From the NCBI GenBank assembly GCA_023428545.1, contig JAEYXH010000008.1:62001-126000 (forward strand): 64,000 nucleotides of DNA, in the 5' to 3' direction. A program made the translations under genes and the position numbers. Below the pieces are notes generated by a model. That model was not told the origin of the DNA, made no database searches, and was given only the letters and a program-made list of their open reading frames with translations. This stretch comes from Bacteroidota bacterium (GTDB lineage: Bacteria > Bacteroidota > Bacteroidia > Bacteroidales > Prolixibacteraceae). Each line of letters begins with the position of its first letter. Within the stretch, counting starts at the first letter, position 1. Positions 7,678-17,978 of this stretch are shown here, one piece after another.

Positions 7678-8826
7678 ACTCTTTTTTTTTGTCCGGAACC
7701 TTCCCGGAGTCATCTGCTCGAACTCCCTGAACACGCGAATAAAATTGTTATAAGACCCAAAACCACACTTTTCGCCTATCACTTCAAGTGAATATTTGTC
7801 CATTTCATCTTTGGCAAGGATTATTTTTGCCTCATCAACCCTGTAACTGTTGACAAATGACGAAAAATTTACATTATACGTCTTATTGATAAAGCCAGAA
7901 AGATAAGTCCGGTTGGTCCCCAGCAATGATGCGACTTCCCAAATGTTCAGATCAGGATTCAGATAAACTTTGTCCTCTCCAAACAATTTCTCAATCTTCT
8001 TCTTGAAATCTCCCTGGGGCACCTCTTCCTCAATAACATCAGCCAATACTTCCTGATCCTTACTCTCCAAATCCTGAACCACCGGGTTTTGCTCATTGGC
8101 AAGGAATCCAAGAACGAATAGCATGGTTGAGATCAACAGTGAAGATATAAGGAGGCCCCATTCCTGGTTATAAAGACTAAACTTGCCGATCACATTAAAT
8201 ATAGAACTCAGTATTGCCGTGAAAACCAGGGATATAAATATATAATACACCCAGTTGATGTCGCGGAATTCATTATTCGAGTAAAAATTAAGTATCTGTA
8301 GCTTATATTTTTGAATCAAGCGAATCCCTGCAATAAAATAGAATATCACCTGACCTGCGAATACCAAACGTTGAATAATATAGATTACCTGATTGATAAA
8401 AAATGGATCATTGTTATCATGAGGTATCTTGTAACTATTCCTGAAATATTCACGGATTGCCTCTGAATGGCCAATATCTGCCGAGATGTGCAGAATTAAG
8501 GCAATCAGTCCCAGAATTATGGCAGGAATGTAATGATAAAGGTATTTGACATCAAAGTGACGATCGGTTGTCAGCAAACGCACATATTGATAATACATGG
8601 GATACACCAGCAAGGACGAGCAAATATAAACCGGATCGTAAAAAAGGTAGATGTCAAAATGACCCAGAAAAAAGAGGGAATGGCCTAGGTAAAGGGCAAA
8701 GGCAACCAACATAAAGAATCCCAAAAAGTACTTGGCCTTGTTATTTTTGATGGAGGAGTTTAGAAATACAATCGACCAAAAGCCTGTAATATAAATGGGC
8801 GTTAAAACTGCTATAGCCTGTATCAC
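7675..8826 (-). CDS. Membrane-anchored AraC-family transcriptional regulator
   Basis: A 383-residue protein with an N-terminal membrane region of about seven hydrophobic segments (residues 1-235) followed by an acidic linker and a C-terminal AraC-type DNA-binding domain (about 275-383). The DNA-binding part has the typical two helix-turn-helix units and ends with FGSYNNFIRVFREFEQMTPGRFR. Similar 7TM-AraC proteins are frequent in Bacteroidota and are presumed to sense a signal at the inner membrane. It is divergent from the porin/beta-helix pair at 9161-11587, the nearest likely target, but that link is inference. The intergenic region contains a 12-bp palindrome. Confidence 0.87.
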   Translation of the reverse strand: MIQAIAVLTPIYITGFWSIVFLNSSIKNNKAKYFLGFFMLVAFALYLGHSLFFLGHFDIYLFYDPVYICSSLLVYPMYYQYVRLLTTDRHFDVKYLYHYIPAIILGLIALILHISADIGHSEAIREYFRNSYKIPHDNNDPFFINQVIYIIQRLVFAGQVIFYFIAGIRLIQKYKLQILNFYSNNEFRDINWVYYIFISLVFTAILSSIFNVIGKFSLYNQEWGLLISSLLISTMLFVLGFLANEQNPVVQDLESKDQEVLADVIEEEVPQGDFKKKIEKLFGEDKVYLNPDLNIWEVASLLGTNRTYLSGFINKTYNVNFSSFVNSYRVDEAKIILAKDEMDKYSLEVIGEKCGFGSYNNFIRVFREFEQMTPGRFRTKKKS

Positions 8827-9160
8827 AAATACTTATGATTTACAATTAATCCTAACATGATAAAATGTACGATATGGTGAAGGTAAATATCTTTTGGAAA
8901 TGATGATGATGGATGACTTATTTATCTTTCCGCAAGATTCAAATTCGAATTTTATTCCCCTTTTAAAATCAATGCCCCCTCCGTAAATCTGGCTCGAAAG
9001 GGCCATTTTTTTTGCGATTCAATTTTTGCTTCTAATTACGATTGTTTGAACATGATCCATCAATCCGATGTTGTATCCCTGTATTTATATTTAACACACC
9101 TATGGATTAAAGACATTATTATCAGAGATTATCTATTTTTGAATCGGCTAAAAAAACTGG
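8827..9160. promoter_or_regulatory. Divergent intergenic region, AraC-type gene / porin
   Basis: A 334-bp gap with no credible gene. It holds the perfect palindrome aaattcgaattt at 8941-8952, a possible operator. A plus-strand TATTTTTG at 9134-9141 matches TAnnTTTG and would start the porin transcript only about 12 bases before its ATG. No clear -33 element or minus-strand -7 element was found. Confidence 0.4.
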
Positions 9161-10165
9161 ATGAAATTACTGTTCTGCATTTCGGCTATTCTTCTAGCGC
9201 TGAACCTATCAAACGCAACAGCGCAGGAGGTTGAGAGTTTCAAGCCTTACGGCAAAGCTTCAGGTTTGATTTTTGCCAACTTCCATAAAGGCATCTCAAG
9301 TGCCTCTTCCAACGCTTCAGCTTTTGAACTGGTTAGGGCATATCTTGAATATAAACACAATCTGAGCACTGAATTTTCAGCAAGAATCACCTTGGATGTC
9401 GGTAGCCCTGATGACATATCTCCTTATTCGAGAATCCGACGGTATGCATATTTTAAATATGCATATGGTGAATATACCCGGGAAAACCTGAAAATACAAT
9501 TTGGACTCATCAGTACACTGCAGTTCAAGCTACAGGAAGACCTTTGGGAAAGGAGATACTTAAAAAAGGCATTCGCCGATGAGTTTAAACTAGGTTCTTC
9601 TGCCGACCTTGGAGCATCTGTTGTTTATGACTTCAACCCCTCCTTTAAGGCTGATTTTACAATGATGAATGGAGAAGGATATACCCGACTTCAAATGGAC
9701 GATGCTTATAAATATGCCATCGGACTCACATATTCTTTCCGGGATCAGTTCATCAACCGGTTTTATATGGATTATATGAAAAACGGAATAGCCCAAAGTA
9801 CATATACCTGGGTATCCTCCTACACCCATAAAAATAACCTGAATCTCGTATTTGAATACAACCACCAATACAACAACAATCTTGCAGAGGGGAGGGATCT
9901 TTACGGTTATTCCATGTATGGCAAGTATAACCTGACACCCGCTTACCAACTTTTTGCCAGATATGACATCCTGAAATCCAATGTGATGAATGAAGGCGAA
10001 AATCCATGGCACCTTGCCGAAGATGGCAGTATGCTGATTGCCGGATTGCAGTTCATTCCTGTCAAGGGTATTAAACTTGCACTAAACTACCAGGACTGGG
10101 TGCCCCTTGCTGCCAATATGCCAACCCAATCCTTTATTTTTCTGGATATGGAAATCCGGCTTTAA
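9161..10165 (+). CDS. Outer-membrane porin-like beta-barrel protein
   Basis: A 334-residue protein with a Sec signal peptide ending NATAQ (about residue 21). It is built throughout from short alternating amphipathic strands rich in Tyr, Phe and Asp, such as YGKASGLIFANF and LQFIPVKGIKLALNYQDW. It ends in a strand finishing FLDMEIRL, which fits an outer-membrane barrel of about 16 strands. It resembles the O/P-type porins that Bacteroidota encode beside uptake or respiration genes, but no specific family can be named from sequence alone. It is followed 36 bases later by a beta-helix lipoprotein, so the two probably form an operon. Solute unknown. Confidence 0.75.
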   Translation: MKLLFCISAILLALNLSNATAQEVESFKPYGKASGLIFANFHKGISSASSNASAFELVRAYLEYKHNLSTEFSARITLDVGSPDDISPYSRIRRYAYFKYAYGEYTRENLKIQFGLISTLQFKLQEDLWERRYLKKAFADEFKLGSSADLGASVVYDFNPSFKADFTMMNGEGYTRLQMDDAYKYAIGLTYSFRDQFINRFYMDYMKNGIAQSTYTWVSSYTHKNNLNLVFEYNHQYNNNLAEGRDLYGYSMYGKYNLTPAYQLFARYDILKSNVMNEGENPWHLAEDGSMLIAGLQFIPVKGIKLALNYQDWVPLAANMPTQSFIFLDMEIRL

Positions 10166-10201
10166 AATGTAAAATCATTCTTTGGAAGGACGATAAATCA
10201 A

Positions 10202-11587
10202 ATGGTAAACAGACTTTCATTCAACTGGCAAAATAAAGCGGGATACCTTTTTTGCAGGATTTCGATTTCCATTATCAGTCGTTTTTTTTCGATTCTATTA
10301 ATGATACTTACCCTTAGTACCATTAATGGTTGCCGCAAAAGCGATTTTCTGGTGGATGAGACTTCCCTTTCCTTTAAGGATTTTGGACAGGGTACAGGTA
10401 CCGTTACCTGGGGAAAAAATAAAACCCATCTGATCGATGGTCTTGTGTTCGTAAATGATGGCCAGACTCTTACGATTGAACCAGGAACCGTTGTCAGGTT
10501 CAGGGCAGGAACAGGCGAAAATGCATCGGCACTGGTTGTCGCTCGCGGAGGAAAGATTATTGCCGAAGGAAATGTAGATGAACCCATAATTTTCACTGCC
10601 GAATCCGATGATCTTTCAAGCGAATATCTCCCTGAGGCAAAAGGATTATGGGGAGGTATTATCATACTGGGTAATGCCCCGGTAAACCTGCGGAGTGGAG
10701 AGGGATATATCGAAGGTATACCCTTGTCAGAACCACGTGCCTATTATGGTGGTCCTGACAACGATGACAATTCCGGGATTTTGAAATATGTTTCCATCCG
10801 ACATGGAGGCACCAATATCGGCGAAGGAAATGAAATAAATGGTCTTACTCTGGCAGGAGTAGGTAGAAAAACAGAGGTGGATTTTGTTGAGGTGATATCC
10901 AACGCCGATGACGGGATTGAATTGTTCGGAGGAACGGTTAACCTGCGTCATATTGTTGTGTCCGACTGTGGTGATGATGCTATCGACTATGACCTGGGGT
11001 GGTCGGGATATGGACAATTTTGGTTGGCTGTCCAGACTGACTTCCATGGTGACAATATCATTGAAGGCAGCGGCGGCATAAATCCTGTTGATGGAATTCC
11101 AAATTCCCTGCCCATAATATTCAATACCACATTAATTGGAAATGGAAACACTGGTGCCGGTTATTGCGTCCGCTTTGACCGAAATGCAGGAGGAATTATC
11201 GCTAATTCAGTTATTATTCATAACCAAAATGGAGTAAGTGCCGAATCTACGAATATGACCCTCGACTCATACAGCCAGTGGCAAGAAGGCAAGCTTGCCT
11301 TGATCAGTAATCTTTTTTATGAAATCAACAACCCCGCCATTTTTGAATTGAACGGTATTTACAGTCCCAACCAGCTATCATCCTGGCAATCCCATTTCCA
11401 GAATGGACAAAACAACATCGGAGATCCTAAGATCAATCATGTCCAGGGTAATTATTTGCCAGAACAAAAATTAAAAGGGAACCTCGCTCCCGTCCCAAAC
11501 ACCTGGTTTCAGAATGTTGATTTCAGGGGAGCCTTTGGAGAAAGCGACTGGATTGAAGGTTGGACACTCCTGAGCAAAAACTCGTGA
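10202..11587 (+). CDS. Right-handed beta-helix surface lipoprotein
   Basis: A 461-residue exported lipoprotein of unknown function. The lipobox INGC (Cys at about residue 43) lies after a hydrophobic stretch with an unusually long N-terminal region; 10202 is the only in-frame ATG that leaves a full signal. The body has recurrent short strands typical of a parallel beta-helix: FVNDGQTLTIEPGTVVRF, ALVVARGGKIIAEG, PIIFTAESDD, LKYVSIRHGG, NGLTLAGVG and VDFVEVISNADDGIELFGG. Several Asp-rich turns could bind Ca2+. No catalytic signature of a polysaccharide lyase was recognised. The gene directly follows a porin gene and ends in a strong terminator, suggesting a two-protein surface system. Confidence 0.75.
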   Translation: MVNRLSFNWQNKAGYLFCRISISIISRFFSILLMILTLSTINGCRKSDFLVDETSLSFKDFGQGTGTVTWGKNKTHLIDGLVFVNDGQTLTIEPGTVVRFRAGTGENASALVVARGGKIIAEGNVDEPIIFTAESDDLSSEYLPEAKGLWGGIIILGNAPVNLRSGEGYIEGIPLSEPRAYYGGPDNDDNSGILKYVSIRHGGTNIGEGNEINGLTLAGVGRKTEVDFVEVISNADDGIELFGGTVNLRHIVVSDCGDDAIDYDLGWSGYGQFWLAVQTDFHGDNIIEGSGGINPVDGIPNSLPIIFNTTLIGNGNTGAGYCVRFDRNAGGIIANSVIIHNQNGVSAESTNMTLDSYSQWQEGKLALISNLFYEINNPAIFELNGIYSPNQLSSWQSHFQNGQNNIGDPKINHVQGNYLPEQKLKGNLAPVPNTWFQNVDFRGAFGESDWIEGWTLLSKNS

Positions 11588-11607
11588 CAATGTACTTTTT
11601 ATACCAG

Positions 11608-11645
11608 CTGAGGCTGTTTCATTAGAGAAACAGCCTCAGTGCTTT
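11608..11645. terminator. Strong convergent terminator
   Basis: Perfect 13-bp stem ctgaggctgtttc / gaaacagcctcag (11608-11620 with 11627-11639) with a 6-base loop and a T run on the plus side. It lies between the beta-helix gene and the convergent acyl-CoA ligase gene. Confidence 0.85.
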
Positions 11646-13280
11646 TTACATGTATTTGAAACGCTTGATATTCTTCTTCGGTGTCTTTTCAAATTCTTCA
11701 TCCACAATTTGAATATCCGTCACATTTTCATACTTCGGAAGTTCATGGTTCAGTCTTTTCAGGTTCTCCGACATGATTTGAGGAATCTGTGATTCATCAA
11801 CCTGATCTGATTTCAAGGATTCCTTATCGGGATAAACCAATGCCACCAACTTATGATTCCGATCAACCACCACGCATTCTGCCACATAAGGCAGGTTACT
11901 CAGTTTCGCTTCAATCTCCTCGGGATAGATATTTTGTCCCGATGGCCCAAGAATCATGTTTTTTGATCGTCCACGGATAAATATAAAGTTGTTGGCATCA
12001 ATAATGCCAAGGTCACCGGTACGAAGCCACCCATCATCTGTAAAGGCTTCGCGGGTAGCCTGCTCATTTTTGTAATATCCCAACATTACATTTTCGCCCT
12101 TTACCTGAATCTCTCCTACCACCCTCATAGGATCCTCAGAATCAATACGTACCTCCATTCGGTCGACCAGCCGGCCAGCCGATGAAGCTTCCGTTTTATT
12201 CCATGCTTCGTAACTGATTAAAGGTCCGCACTCTGTCATACCATAGCCAATGGTGAATGGGAACCTGATCTTCCGGAAGAACTTTTCGACATCGGCACTG
12301 AGCGGAGCTCCACCAATGACTATTTCAAAGAACCTTCCACCAAATGTTTCAACCATTTTTGCCCTGATCTTCTTCTGAATTACTCCCGAGATACCAGGAA
12401 TTGCAAGCAAAACCTTCATCACCGGCTTTTCGATGGTGGGCAATATTCTCTTCTTATATATTTTTTCAATTATTAACGGAACGGAAAGAATCAGGTGTGG
12501 TTGAATCTTGCCGAATGCCGCAGTAATAACCTGAGGGGTGGGCATTTTTGACAAAAAGGTGATATGGCAACCTAACGTTACAGGGAATAGAAATTCAAAC
12601 AACAAACCATATACGTGGGCCATCGGCAGGAAGGAAACAATCTTGTGTCCTGCTTTTAAAGGCATATGCTCGCGTGCATAAACAATATTGGAAACCAGGC
12701 TCCTCTCTGGAATCATTACCCCCTTGGTAAAGCCTGATGTACCTGATGTATACGAAATCACGCAACAGTCTTCACCTTTCCAGTCATAAAAACCAAGAGC
12801 TTCAGGAGAGAGACTGTTCTTTTTGTAATACTCAAAAGAATCGGTAATCTTAAATGCCGCACTTTCATCTGTCGACCAATGGATGATGAAATCCTCAAGA
12901 ATAACAATGGTTTGCAGGTTTTCCGAAAGGGAAGGATCCAACTTGTCGAGAAGAGAACGGGAAACAAATGCGATCTTTGATTCTGAATGATTAAGTATAT
13001 GGTTGGTATCCTTATGGTTAAAATCAGGAAGTATCGGGACAATCACCGCTCCACAGGTAATTGATGAAAGAAATATGGTCCCCCACCTGGATGAGTTCCT
13101 TCCCAATATGGCGATCTTGTCGCCGGGACGTATCCCTGACACCTGATAAAACAGATGCAATGACTTGATGAGGATTGCTGAATCCCGGTAAGTGAAATCC
13201 CCCCCGTCATAATCCGAAAATGCCAGATTACTCCAATTCTGCCGGAAGGCATCAGCGTAAAGTTTTGAAAGCGTTGACAT
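11646..13280 (-). CDS. AMP-forming long-chain acyl-CoA ligase
   Basis: A 544-residue member of the ANL superfamily, most like long-chain fatty acid-CoA ligases or acyl-acyl-carrier-protein synthetases, which activate a carboxylate with ATP and load it on CoA or ACP. Seen motifs are the ATP-binding loop SYTSGTSGFTKGV (about residue 176), YGMTECGP, the GWLRTGDLG motif, and the catalytic lysine near the end in PKKNIKR. There is no transmembrane segment. It is monocistronic, separated from its neighbours by terminators, so substrate choice cannot be read from context; nearby mutAB suggests general fatty/organic acid metabolism but is not in the same transcript. Confidence 0.88.
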   Translation of the reverse strand: MSTLSKLYADAFRQNWSNLAFSDYDGGDFTYRDSAILIKSLHLFYQVSGIRPGDKIAILGRNSSRWGTIFLSSITCGAVIVPILPDFNHKDTNHILNHSESKIAFVSRSLLDKLDPSLSENLQTIVILEDFIIHWSTDESAAFKITDSFEYYKKNSLSPEALGFYDWKGEDCCVISYTSGTSGFTKGVMIPERSLVSNIVYAREHMPLKAGHKIVSFLPMAHVYGLLFEFLFPVTLGCHITFLSKMPTPQVITAAFGKIQPHLILSVPLIIEKIYKKRILPTIEKPVMKVLLAIPGISGVIQKKIRAKMVETFGGRFFEIVIGGAPLSADVEKFFRKIRFPFTIGYGMTECGPLISYEAWNKTEASSAGRLVDRMEVRIDSEDPMRVVGEIQVKGENVMLGYYKNEQATREAFTDDGWLRTGDLGIIDANNFIFIRGRSKNMILGPSGQNIYPEEIEAKLSNLPYVAECVVVDRNHKLVALVYPDKESLKSDQVDESQIPQIMSENLKRLNHELPKYENVTDIQIVDEEFEKTPKKNIKRFKYM

Positions 13281-13681
13281 AGTTTTTTGATTTGCTTAAT
13301 TCAACAATACAGATCAGATCCGGACTCTGCGAGATAGGTATTATCCTGAGAAGCAGGCAGGTTCGGAAGGTATACACTTGCAAGATAATGCCAGAATTCG
13401 AATTTTCAATACAGAAGTACAGGAATTGGAAAAAAGATTTTCGATGACTCTCCATTTCAAGACTAGAGGCATATGGCCAAAACAAACAACCCAATTTACC
13501 TGTCATAAAGAATCTAAAAATATAAACCATGATCCGCAAGATTGGTCATGAAAAATAAAAGCACGGATAAAACAAGACATCCGGTCCTGGTAGAACCGGA
13601 TGTCAATAGAATGAGTATTTCTTTAAAATTTTCCCTGCAATTTATCCCTGATAAAAGGATGTTGCCCGAAAACCAAAATTG
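13281..13681. other. Intergenic region with no credible gene
   Basis: About 400 bp between the ligase start and the end of mutB. Apart from the mutAB terminator hairpin at 13576-13604 I see no promoter match, RNA or conserved ORF. A 95-codon open frame here overlaps the ligase start and has no family features. Confidence 0.5.
13576..13604 (-). terminator. Terminator downstream of mutA-mutB
   Basis: A perfect 10-bp stem gacatccggt / accggatgtc with a 9-base loop. Read on the minus strand it lies about 80 bases after the mutB stop codon and is followed by a T-rich stretch (TTGTTTTATCC then TTTTATTTTT). Confidence 0.7.
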
Positions 13682-15817
13682 TTAACCATGCATTTCGAGC
13701 AGGATTTCCAGAATTTTCTTACCTGCAGCAGCAACGCTGGTACCCGGACCGAAAATTGCAACGGCACCTGCATCATAAAGATACTGGTAGTCCTGGGCTG
13801 GAATAACTCCACCCACAATCACCATAATATCTTCCCTTCCAAGTTTCTTCAATTCTTCAATCACTGATGGGACTAGCGTTTTATGACCAGCGGCCAAGGA
13901 GGAGACGCCCAACACGTGCACATCATTTTCGACAGCCTGCCGTGCTGCCTCCTCAGGAGTCTGGAAGAGCGGACCCATATCCACATCGAAACCTATATCG
14001 GCATAGCCGGTAGCAACAACTTTTGCCCCCCTGTCGTGTCCGTCCTGCCCCATTTTGGCAATCATGATCCGGGGCTGACGACCTTCAAGTTCAGCGAATT
14101 TACGTGCAAGCTCCTGGGCTTCGGTAAATTCCGATTTTTGCTGGGCTTCTGATTTGTACACGCCTTCGATTGTTCGGATTACTGCTTTATATCTTCCGGC
14201 TACTTCTTCACAGGCATCGGAAATTTCACCCAAAGATGCACGTTTTTTTGCTGCATCAATCGCCAGTTCAAGAAGATTTCCATTACCTGCAGAAGCACAG
14301 TCTGTTATTGCCTTCAGGGCTGCCTTGACTTCTGCCTCGTTACGTTCAGCTCTCAGTTTTTTGAGCCTTTCAATTTGTGAAAGGCGAACTGCGGAATTGT
14401 CAATCTCAAGAATGTCAATCGGATCTTCCTTTTCGAGCCTGTATTTATTGACACCAACAATGGTTTGAGTACCACTGTCGATCTTACCCTGCGTTCTGGC
14501 AGCCGCTTCCTCAATGCGCATTTTGGGGATACCCGTTTCAATAGCCTTGGCCATGCCACCAAGCTTTTCGACTTCCTCGATCAGTGCCCAGGCCTTCTGG
14601 GCAATCTCATGGGTCAACGACTCAACATACCACGAACCTGCCCATGGATCAACTGACCGGCAGATTTCTGTCTCCTGTTGGATGTAAATCTGGGTATTAC
14701 GTGCAATCCGCGCCGAAAAGTCAGTCGGAAGAGCAATCGCTTCATCAAGAGCGTTTGTGTGTAGACTTTGTGTATGCCCCAGGGCTGCAGCCATGGCTTC
14801 AATGGCAGTACGTCCAACATTATTGAACGGATCCTGCTCTGTCAGTGACCATCCGGAAGTTTGGGAGTGCGTACGCAGAGCCATTGACTTCGGGTTTTTC
14901 GGGTTGAACTGTTTCACCAGTTTAGCCCAAATCATACGCGCAGCCCTCATCTTGGCGATTTCCATGAAGTGGTTCATACCAACAGCCCAGAAGAAGGAAA
15001 GACGGGGAGCAAAAGCGTCAACGTCGAGTCCGGCCTTTATACCGGTCCGGATATAATCGAGTCCGTCGGCCAGGGTATATGCCATTTCAATATCGGCAGT
15101 GGCACCAGCTTCCTGCATATGGTAACCCGAAATGGAAATGGAATTGAATTTCGGCATGTGCTTCGAGGTGAACTCAAATATATCGGCAATAATCCTCATC
15201 GAAAATTCAGGAGGATAAATGTAGGTATTACGAACCATGAATTCCTTGAGGATATCGTTCTGGATTGTACCAGCCAGCTGATCCATGGATGCACCCTGTT
15301 CAAGTGCTGTAACAATATAGAACGCCATGATGGGAAGCACTGCCCCGTTCATCGTCATGGATACCGACATTTTGTCAAGGGGAATCTGATCAAACAGGAT
15401 CTTCATATCGAGGACCGAATCGATGGCAACACCCGCCTTGCCAACATCACCTACTACCCTGGGGTGATCTGAATCGTACCCCCTGTGGGTGGCCAGGTCA
15501 AACGCTACCGACAAACCCTTCTGGCCGGCAGCCAGATTACGACGGTAGAAAGCGTTGGATTCTTCAGCCGTGGAAAATCCTGCATACTGACGAATGGTCC
15601 AGGGCTGCATTACATACATCGTGGAATAAGGGCCACGTAGAAAAGGGGCCATACCTGCGCCATAGTTGAGATGTTCCATCCCTTCCAGGTCCTCTTTGGT
15701 ATAAACAGGTTTAACCGGGATCAGTTCGGGTGTCATCCAGCTCGAATCCGATGCGGCCTTACCCTGGGCAGCGGTGGTAATCTCCCGTATATCTATGTTT
15801 TTAAAATCTGGTTTCAT
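13682..15817 (-). CDS. mutB: Methylmalonyl-CoA mutase large (catalytic) subunit
   Basis: The adenosylcobalamin enzyme that interconverts succinyl-CoA and (R)-methylmalonyl-CoA. The 711-residue protein has the family TIM-barrel substrate domain, with [17 protein letters not shown] near residue 55, YHMQEAGA and the [10 protein letters not shown] block. The C-terminal B12-binding domain carries the cobalt-ligating histidine in DGHDRGAK (about residue 590), then [19 protein letters not shown] and GGVIPAQDY. In anaerobic Bacteroidota the enzyme works in the succinate-to-propionate route. The small-subunit gene lies upstream, 140 bases away; epimerase and decarboxylase genes are not in the window. 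Identification is secure. Confidence 0.97.
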   Translation of the reverse strand: MKPDFKNIDIREITTAAQGKAASDSSWMTPELIPVKPVYTKEDLEGMEHLNYGAGMAPFLRGPYSTMYVMQPWTIRQYAGFSTAEESNAFYRRNLAAGQKGLSVAFDLATHRGYDSDHPRVVGDVGKAGVAIDSVLDMKILFDQIPLDKMSVSMTMNGAVLPIMAFYIVTALEQGASMDQLAGTIQNDILKEFMVRNTYIYPPEFSMRIIADIFEFTSKHMPKFNSISISGYHMQEAGATADIEMAYTLADGLDYIRTGIKAGLDVDAFAPRLSFFWAVGMNHFMEIAKMRAARMIWAKLVKQFNPKNPKSMALRTHSQTSGWSLTEQDPFNNVGRTAIEAMAAALGHTQSLHTNALDEAIALPTDFSARIARNTQIYIQQETEICRSVDPWAGSWYVESLTHEIAQKAWALIEEVEKLGGMAKAIETGIPKMRIEEAAARTQGKIDSGTQTIVGVNKYRLEKEDPIDILEIDNSAVRLSQIERLKKLRAERNEAEVKAALKAITDCASAGNGNLLELAIDAAKKRASLGEISDACEEVAGRYKAVIRTIEGVYKSEAQQKSEFTEAQELARKFAELEGRQPRIMIAKMGQDGHDRGAKVVATGYADIGFDVDMGPLFQTPEEAARQAVENDVHVLGVSSLAAGHKTLVPSVIEELKKLGREDIMVIVGGVIPAQDYQYLYDAGAVAIFGPGTSVAAAGKKILEILLEMHG

Positions 15818-15957
15818 ACTTTAACTATTTTGGATAAATGAAAAGAGCCTACTGACCTTGCTATCTGCTCTGTCCTCCTCCATGCTCATTACGAAACATT
15901 GTCGGAAATACCTGAGAAGGAACAGTCGTTTTATGCATGGTCATTGTTACCCTAACT

Positions 15958-17829
15958 TTATCTGATGATTTGATTTTGATATTGAACAAGTTCCTCAAGC
16001 AGGTTCGACCTCACATGAATGAAATTCTTCACCCCTGCGGCTTCCAGTTCAGGACGGCATACAGGATTTCCGGCAACAACAAGAATCTCTTCTTTAACCA
16101 TTGCGGCAAGTTCAGGGGCCAGGGTGGCGTACTCGTCGTCGGAACTGCATATAACCACAATAGATGCTTTGGCAGCCCTGGCAGCGGCCAGTCCTGCCTC
16201 CACTGTCTCAAAACCATTGTTATCAGCGACTTCAAAGCCGGCAACGGCAAAAAAGTTACAGGCAAACTGGGCTCGGGCCTTGCGCATGGCCAGGTTACCG
16301 ATGGTCAGCATATATGCAAGCGGGCGACCGTTCGTTTTTGCGAACTGGTCAGTTTTGTAGCGTAGCGCTTCAAATGCGGATGCTCCCCTGTAAGGTTTCA
16401 GGGTCTCCACCACGGCATCTGCTTCTGTCCTGTCGCAAGCTGTAAAGGCAGAATCAGCCAGCTCTTTGTTTATAACCTCATTGAAATTGGGGAATTGATT
16501 GATACCTAAAAGGTTTTCCTTTCTCAGGGCAATGTTCATTTCCCGGCGGCGAGCCATTTCCTTCACTTCTTTCTGGATGAAGCCAGCCTTTAATGCCTCC
16601 AGGTATCCCCCTTGATCCTGGACTGTGAGGAAAAGTTTCCAGGCTTCGGCAGCAACTGATGATGTTAGGTTTTCGATATAATAAGCTCCACCGGCAGGAT
16701 CAGCAATCTTGTCAACGTACGACTCCTCCTTTAGAAGAATCTGTTGATTGCGGGCAATACGCTCGGCCATGGCCGTCGGTTCCTCATACATGGTATCGAA
16801 TGGTAACACCGTAATGGAATGCGCCCCACCAAGGGCAGCCGACATAGCTTCGGTTTGAGTACGTAACAGGTTGGTATATGGATCGTATACTGTTTTGTTG
16901 AAGCGGCTGGTTTCGGAGTGAACCATCATTTTGGCGTTGGCATCATTTTCAGGTCCGAATGCCTTCACTATTTGAGCCCAAAGTAAACGTCCGGCCCTGA
17001 GTTTGGCGATCTCCATGAAATAGTTGTTACCGATCGTCAGGTCGAACTTCATTTTCGAAGCGACCTGGTCAATTGTCAGGCCCAACTCCGTGAGCCGGAC
17101 CAGATATTCGGCACCAGCTGCCAATGCATATGCAAGTTCCTGAACCAGCGAGGAACCACTATTCCCAAAGATTTTGCCATTCACCAGCAGAGTACGTAAA
17201 CCAGGAAATTCACGGGTGACCTCCATCTGTGCCTTCAGTTGTTCAAAAGCTTTATCCTCACAGCAGACTTCAAATTTTCCCCTGACGGAAAGATTTCCAA
17301 GTGGGTCGTTGTTCACCGAGGCATTTACCTGTGTGTTATCCCAGGGTCCTTCCCCGACCAAAGTGGTCAATGCCTGGGTAAAGTCACATTTTCCGCAAGT
17401 ACAAATCAGGTTAATTTCGGCTGCTTCAAGGCAAATGTCCTGAAGAAGGATCCTCAGGTCAGCCAGATTCAAAGGTGTACACTGCTTGAACTTAAAACCC
17501 AGGGAATTCACTCCTTTTCCAAGTACTTCAAGTGCCTTCTTGTTTGCCTCCCTGAGGTCGGTCACCACAATATCCTGTCTGATCAACCAGCTATTGGTTG
17601 TAGTATTACCCCTGACAAAAGGGAAAACCCCAGGGACATTCATAAGGTAATCAAGCCCTTTAATATGTTCGGCACGGTAGTAAGGTCGAACTGAAATGCC
17701 TTCGTTGGTTTTCCAAACCAAGGCTTTCTCATAGTCTTTTCCCTTCAGGTCGGCGATGATTTTTTCTTCCCATTGCTGGGTAGACACCTCCGGAAATTCA
17801 GAGAAAAGTTTTTTGGTAGTTTCTGCCAT
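15958..17829 (-). CDS. mutA: Methylmalonyl-CoA mutase small subunit
   Basis: The non-catalytic partner of MutB; the two form a heterodimer. The 623-residue protein follows the same plan as MutB, with a barrel-like domain and a C-terminal flavodoxin-like domain, but the DxHxxG cobalamin ligand motif is missing (the equivalent region reads TIGNLAMRKARAQF), as expected for the small subunit. It is upstream of mutB on the same strand and separated by 140 bases, a longer gap than usual; I saw no terminator in that gap. A TAATTTTG -7 element lies about 27 bases before the ATG at 17829. Identification is secure. Confidence 0.95.
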   Translation of the reverse strand: MAETTKKLFSEFPEVSTQQWEEKIIADLKGKDYEKALVWKTNEGISVRPYYRAEHIKGLDYLMNVPGVFPFVRGNTTTNSWLIRQDIVVTDLREANKKALEVLGKGVNSLGFKFKQCTPLNLADLRILLQDICLEAAEINLICTCGKCDFTQALTTLVGEGPWDNTQVNASVNNDPLGNLSVRGKFEVCCEDKAFEQLKAQMEVTREFPGLRTLLVNGKIFGNSGSSLVQELAYALAAGAEYLVRLTELGLTIDQVASKMKFDLTIGNNYFMEIAKLRAGRLLWAQIVKAFGPENDANAKMMVHSETSRFNKTVYDPYTNLLRTQTEAMSAALGGAHSITVLPFDTMYEEPTAMAERIARNQQILLKEESYVDKIADPAGGAYYIENLTSSVAAEAWKLFLTVQDQGGYLEALKAGFIQKEVKEMARRREMNIALRKENLLGINQFPNFNEVINKELADSAFTACDRTEADAVVETLKPYRGASAFEALRYKTDQFAKTNGRPLAYMLTIGNLAMRKARAQFACNFFAVAGFEVADNNGFETVEAGLAAARAAKASIVVICSSDDEYATLAPELAAMVKEEILVVAGNPVCRPELEAAGVKNFIHVRSNLLEELVQYQNQIIR

Positions 17830-17855
17830 AATTTTTTGTTTTTGAAAATCGACGG

Positions 17856-17863
17856 CAAAATTA
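17856..17863 (-). promoter_or_regulatory. Bacteroidota -7 element for mutAB
   Basis: Minus strand TAATTTTG fits TAnnTTTG exactly and lies about 27 bases before the mutA start, a normal leader length. A -33 TTG is not clear. Confidence 0.45.
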
Positions 17864-17978
17864 ACCCAATAAACCCTCTCTTTTACTAATTATTGGCAGG
17901 TTTTAACCCAATGGTAATATATTTCGGCTTGGAGTGAGATAATGTTTAGAATGATTCCAAATAGTTGAAGTTCAGCCC

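Noticed and set aside
9046..9234. 62-codon ORF overlapping the porin start
   Set aside because: No protein features; it lies in the promoter region and overlaps the porin signal peptide in another frame.
13252..13539. 95-codon ORF upstream of the acyl-CoA ligase gene
   Set aside because: It overlaps the ligase start and shows no family features.
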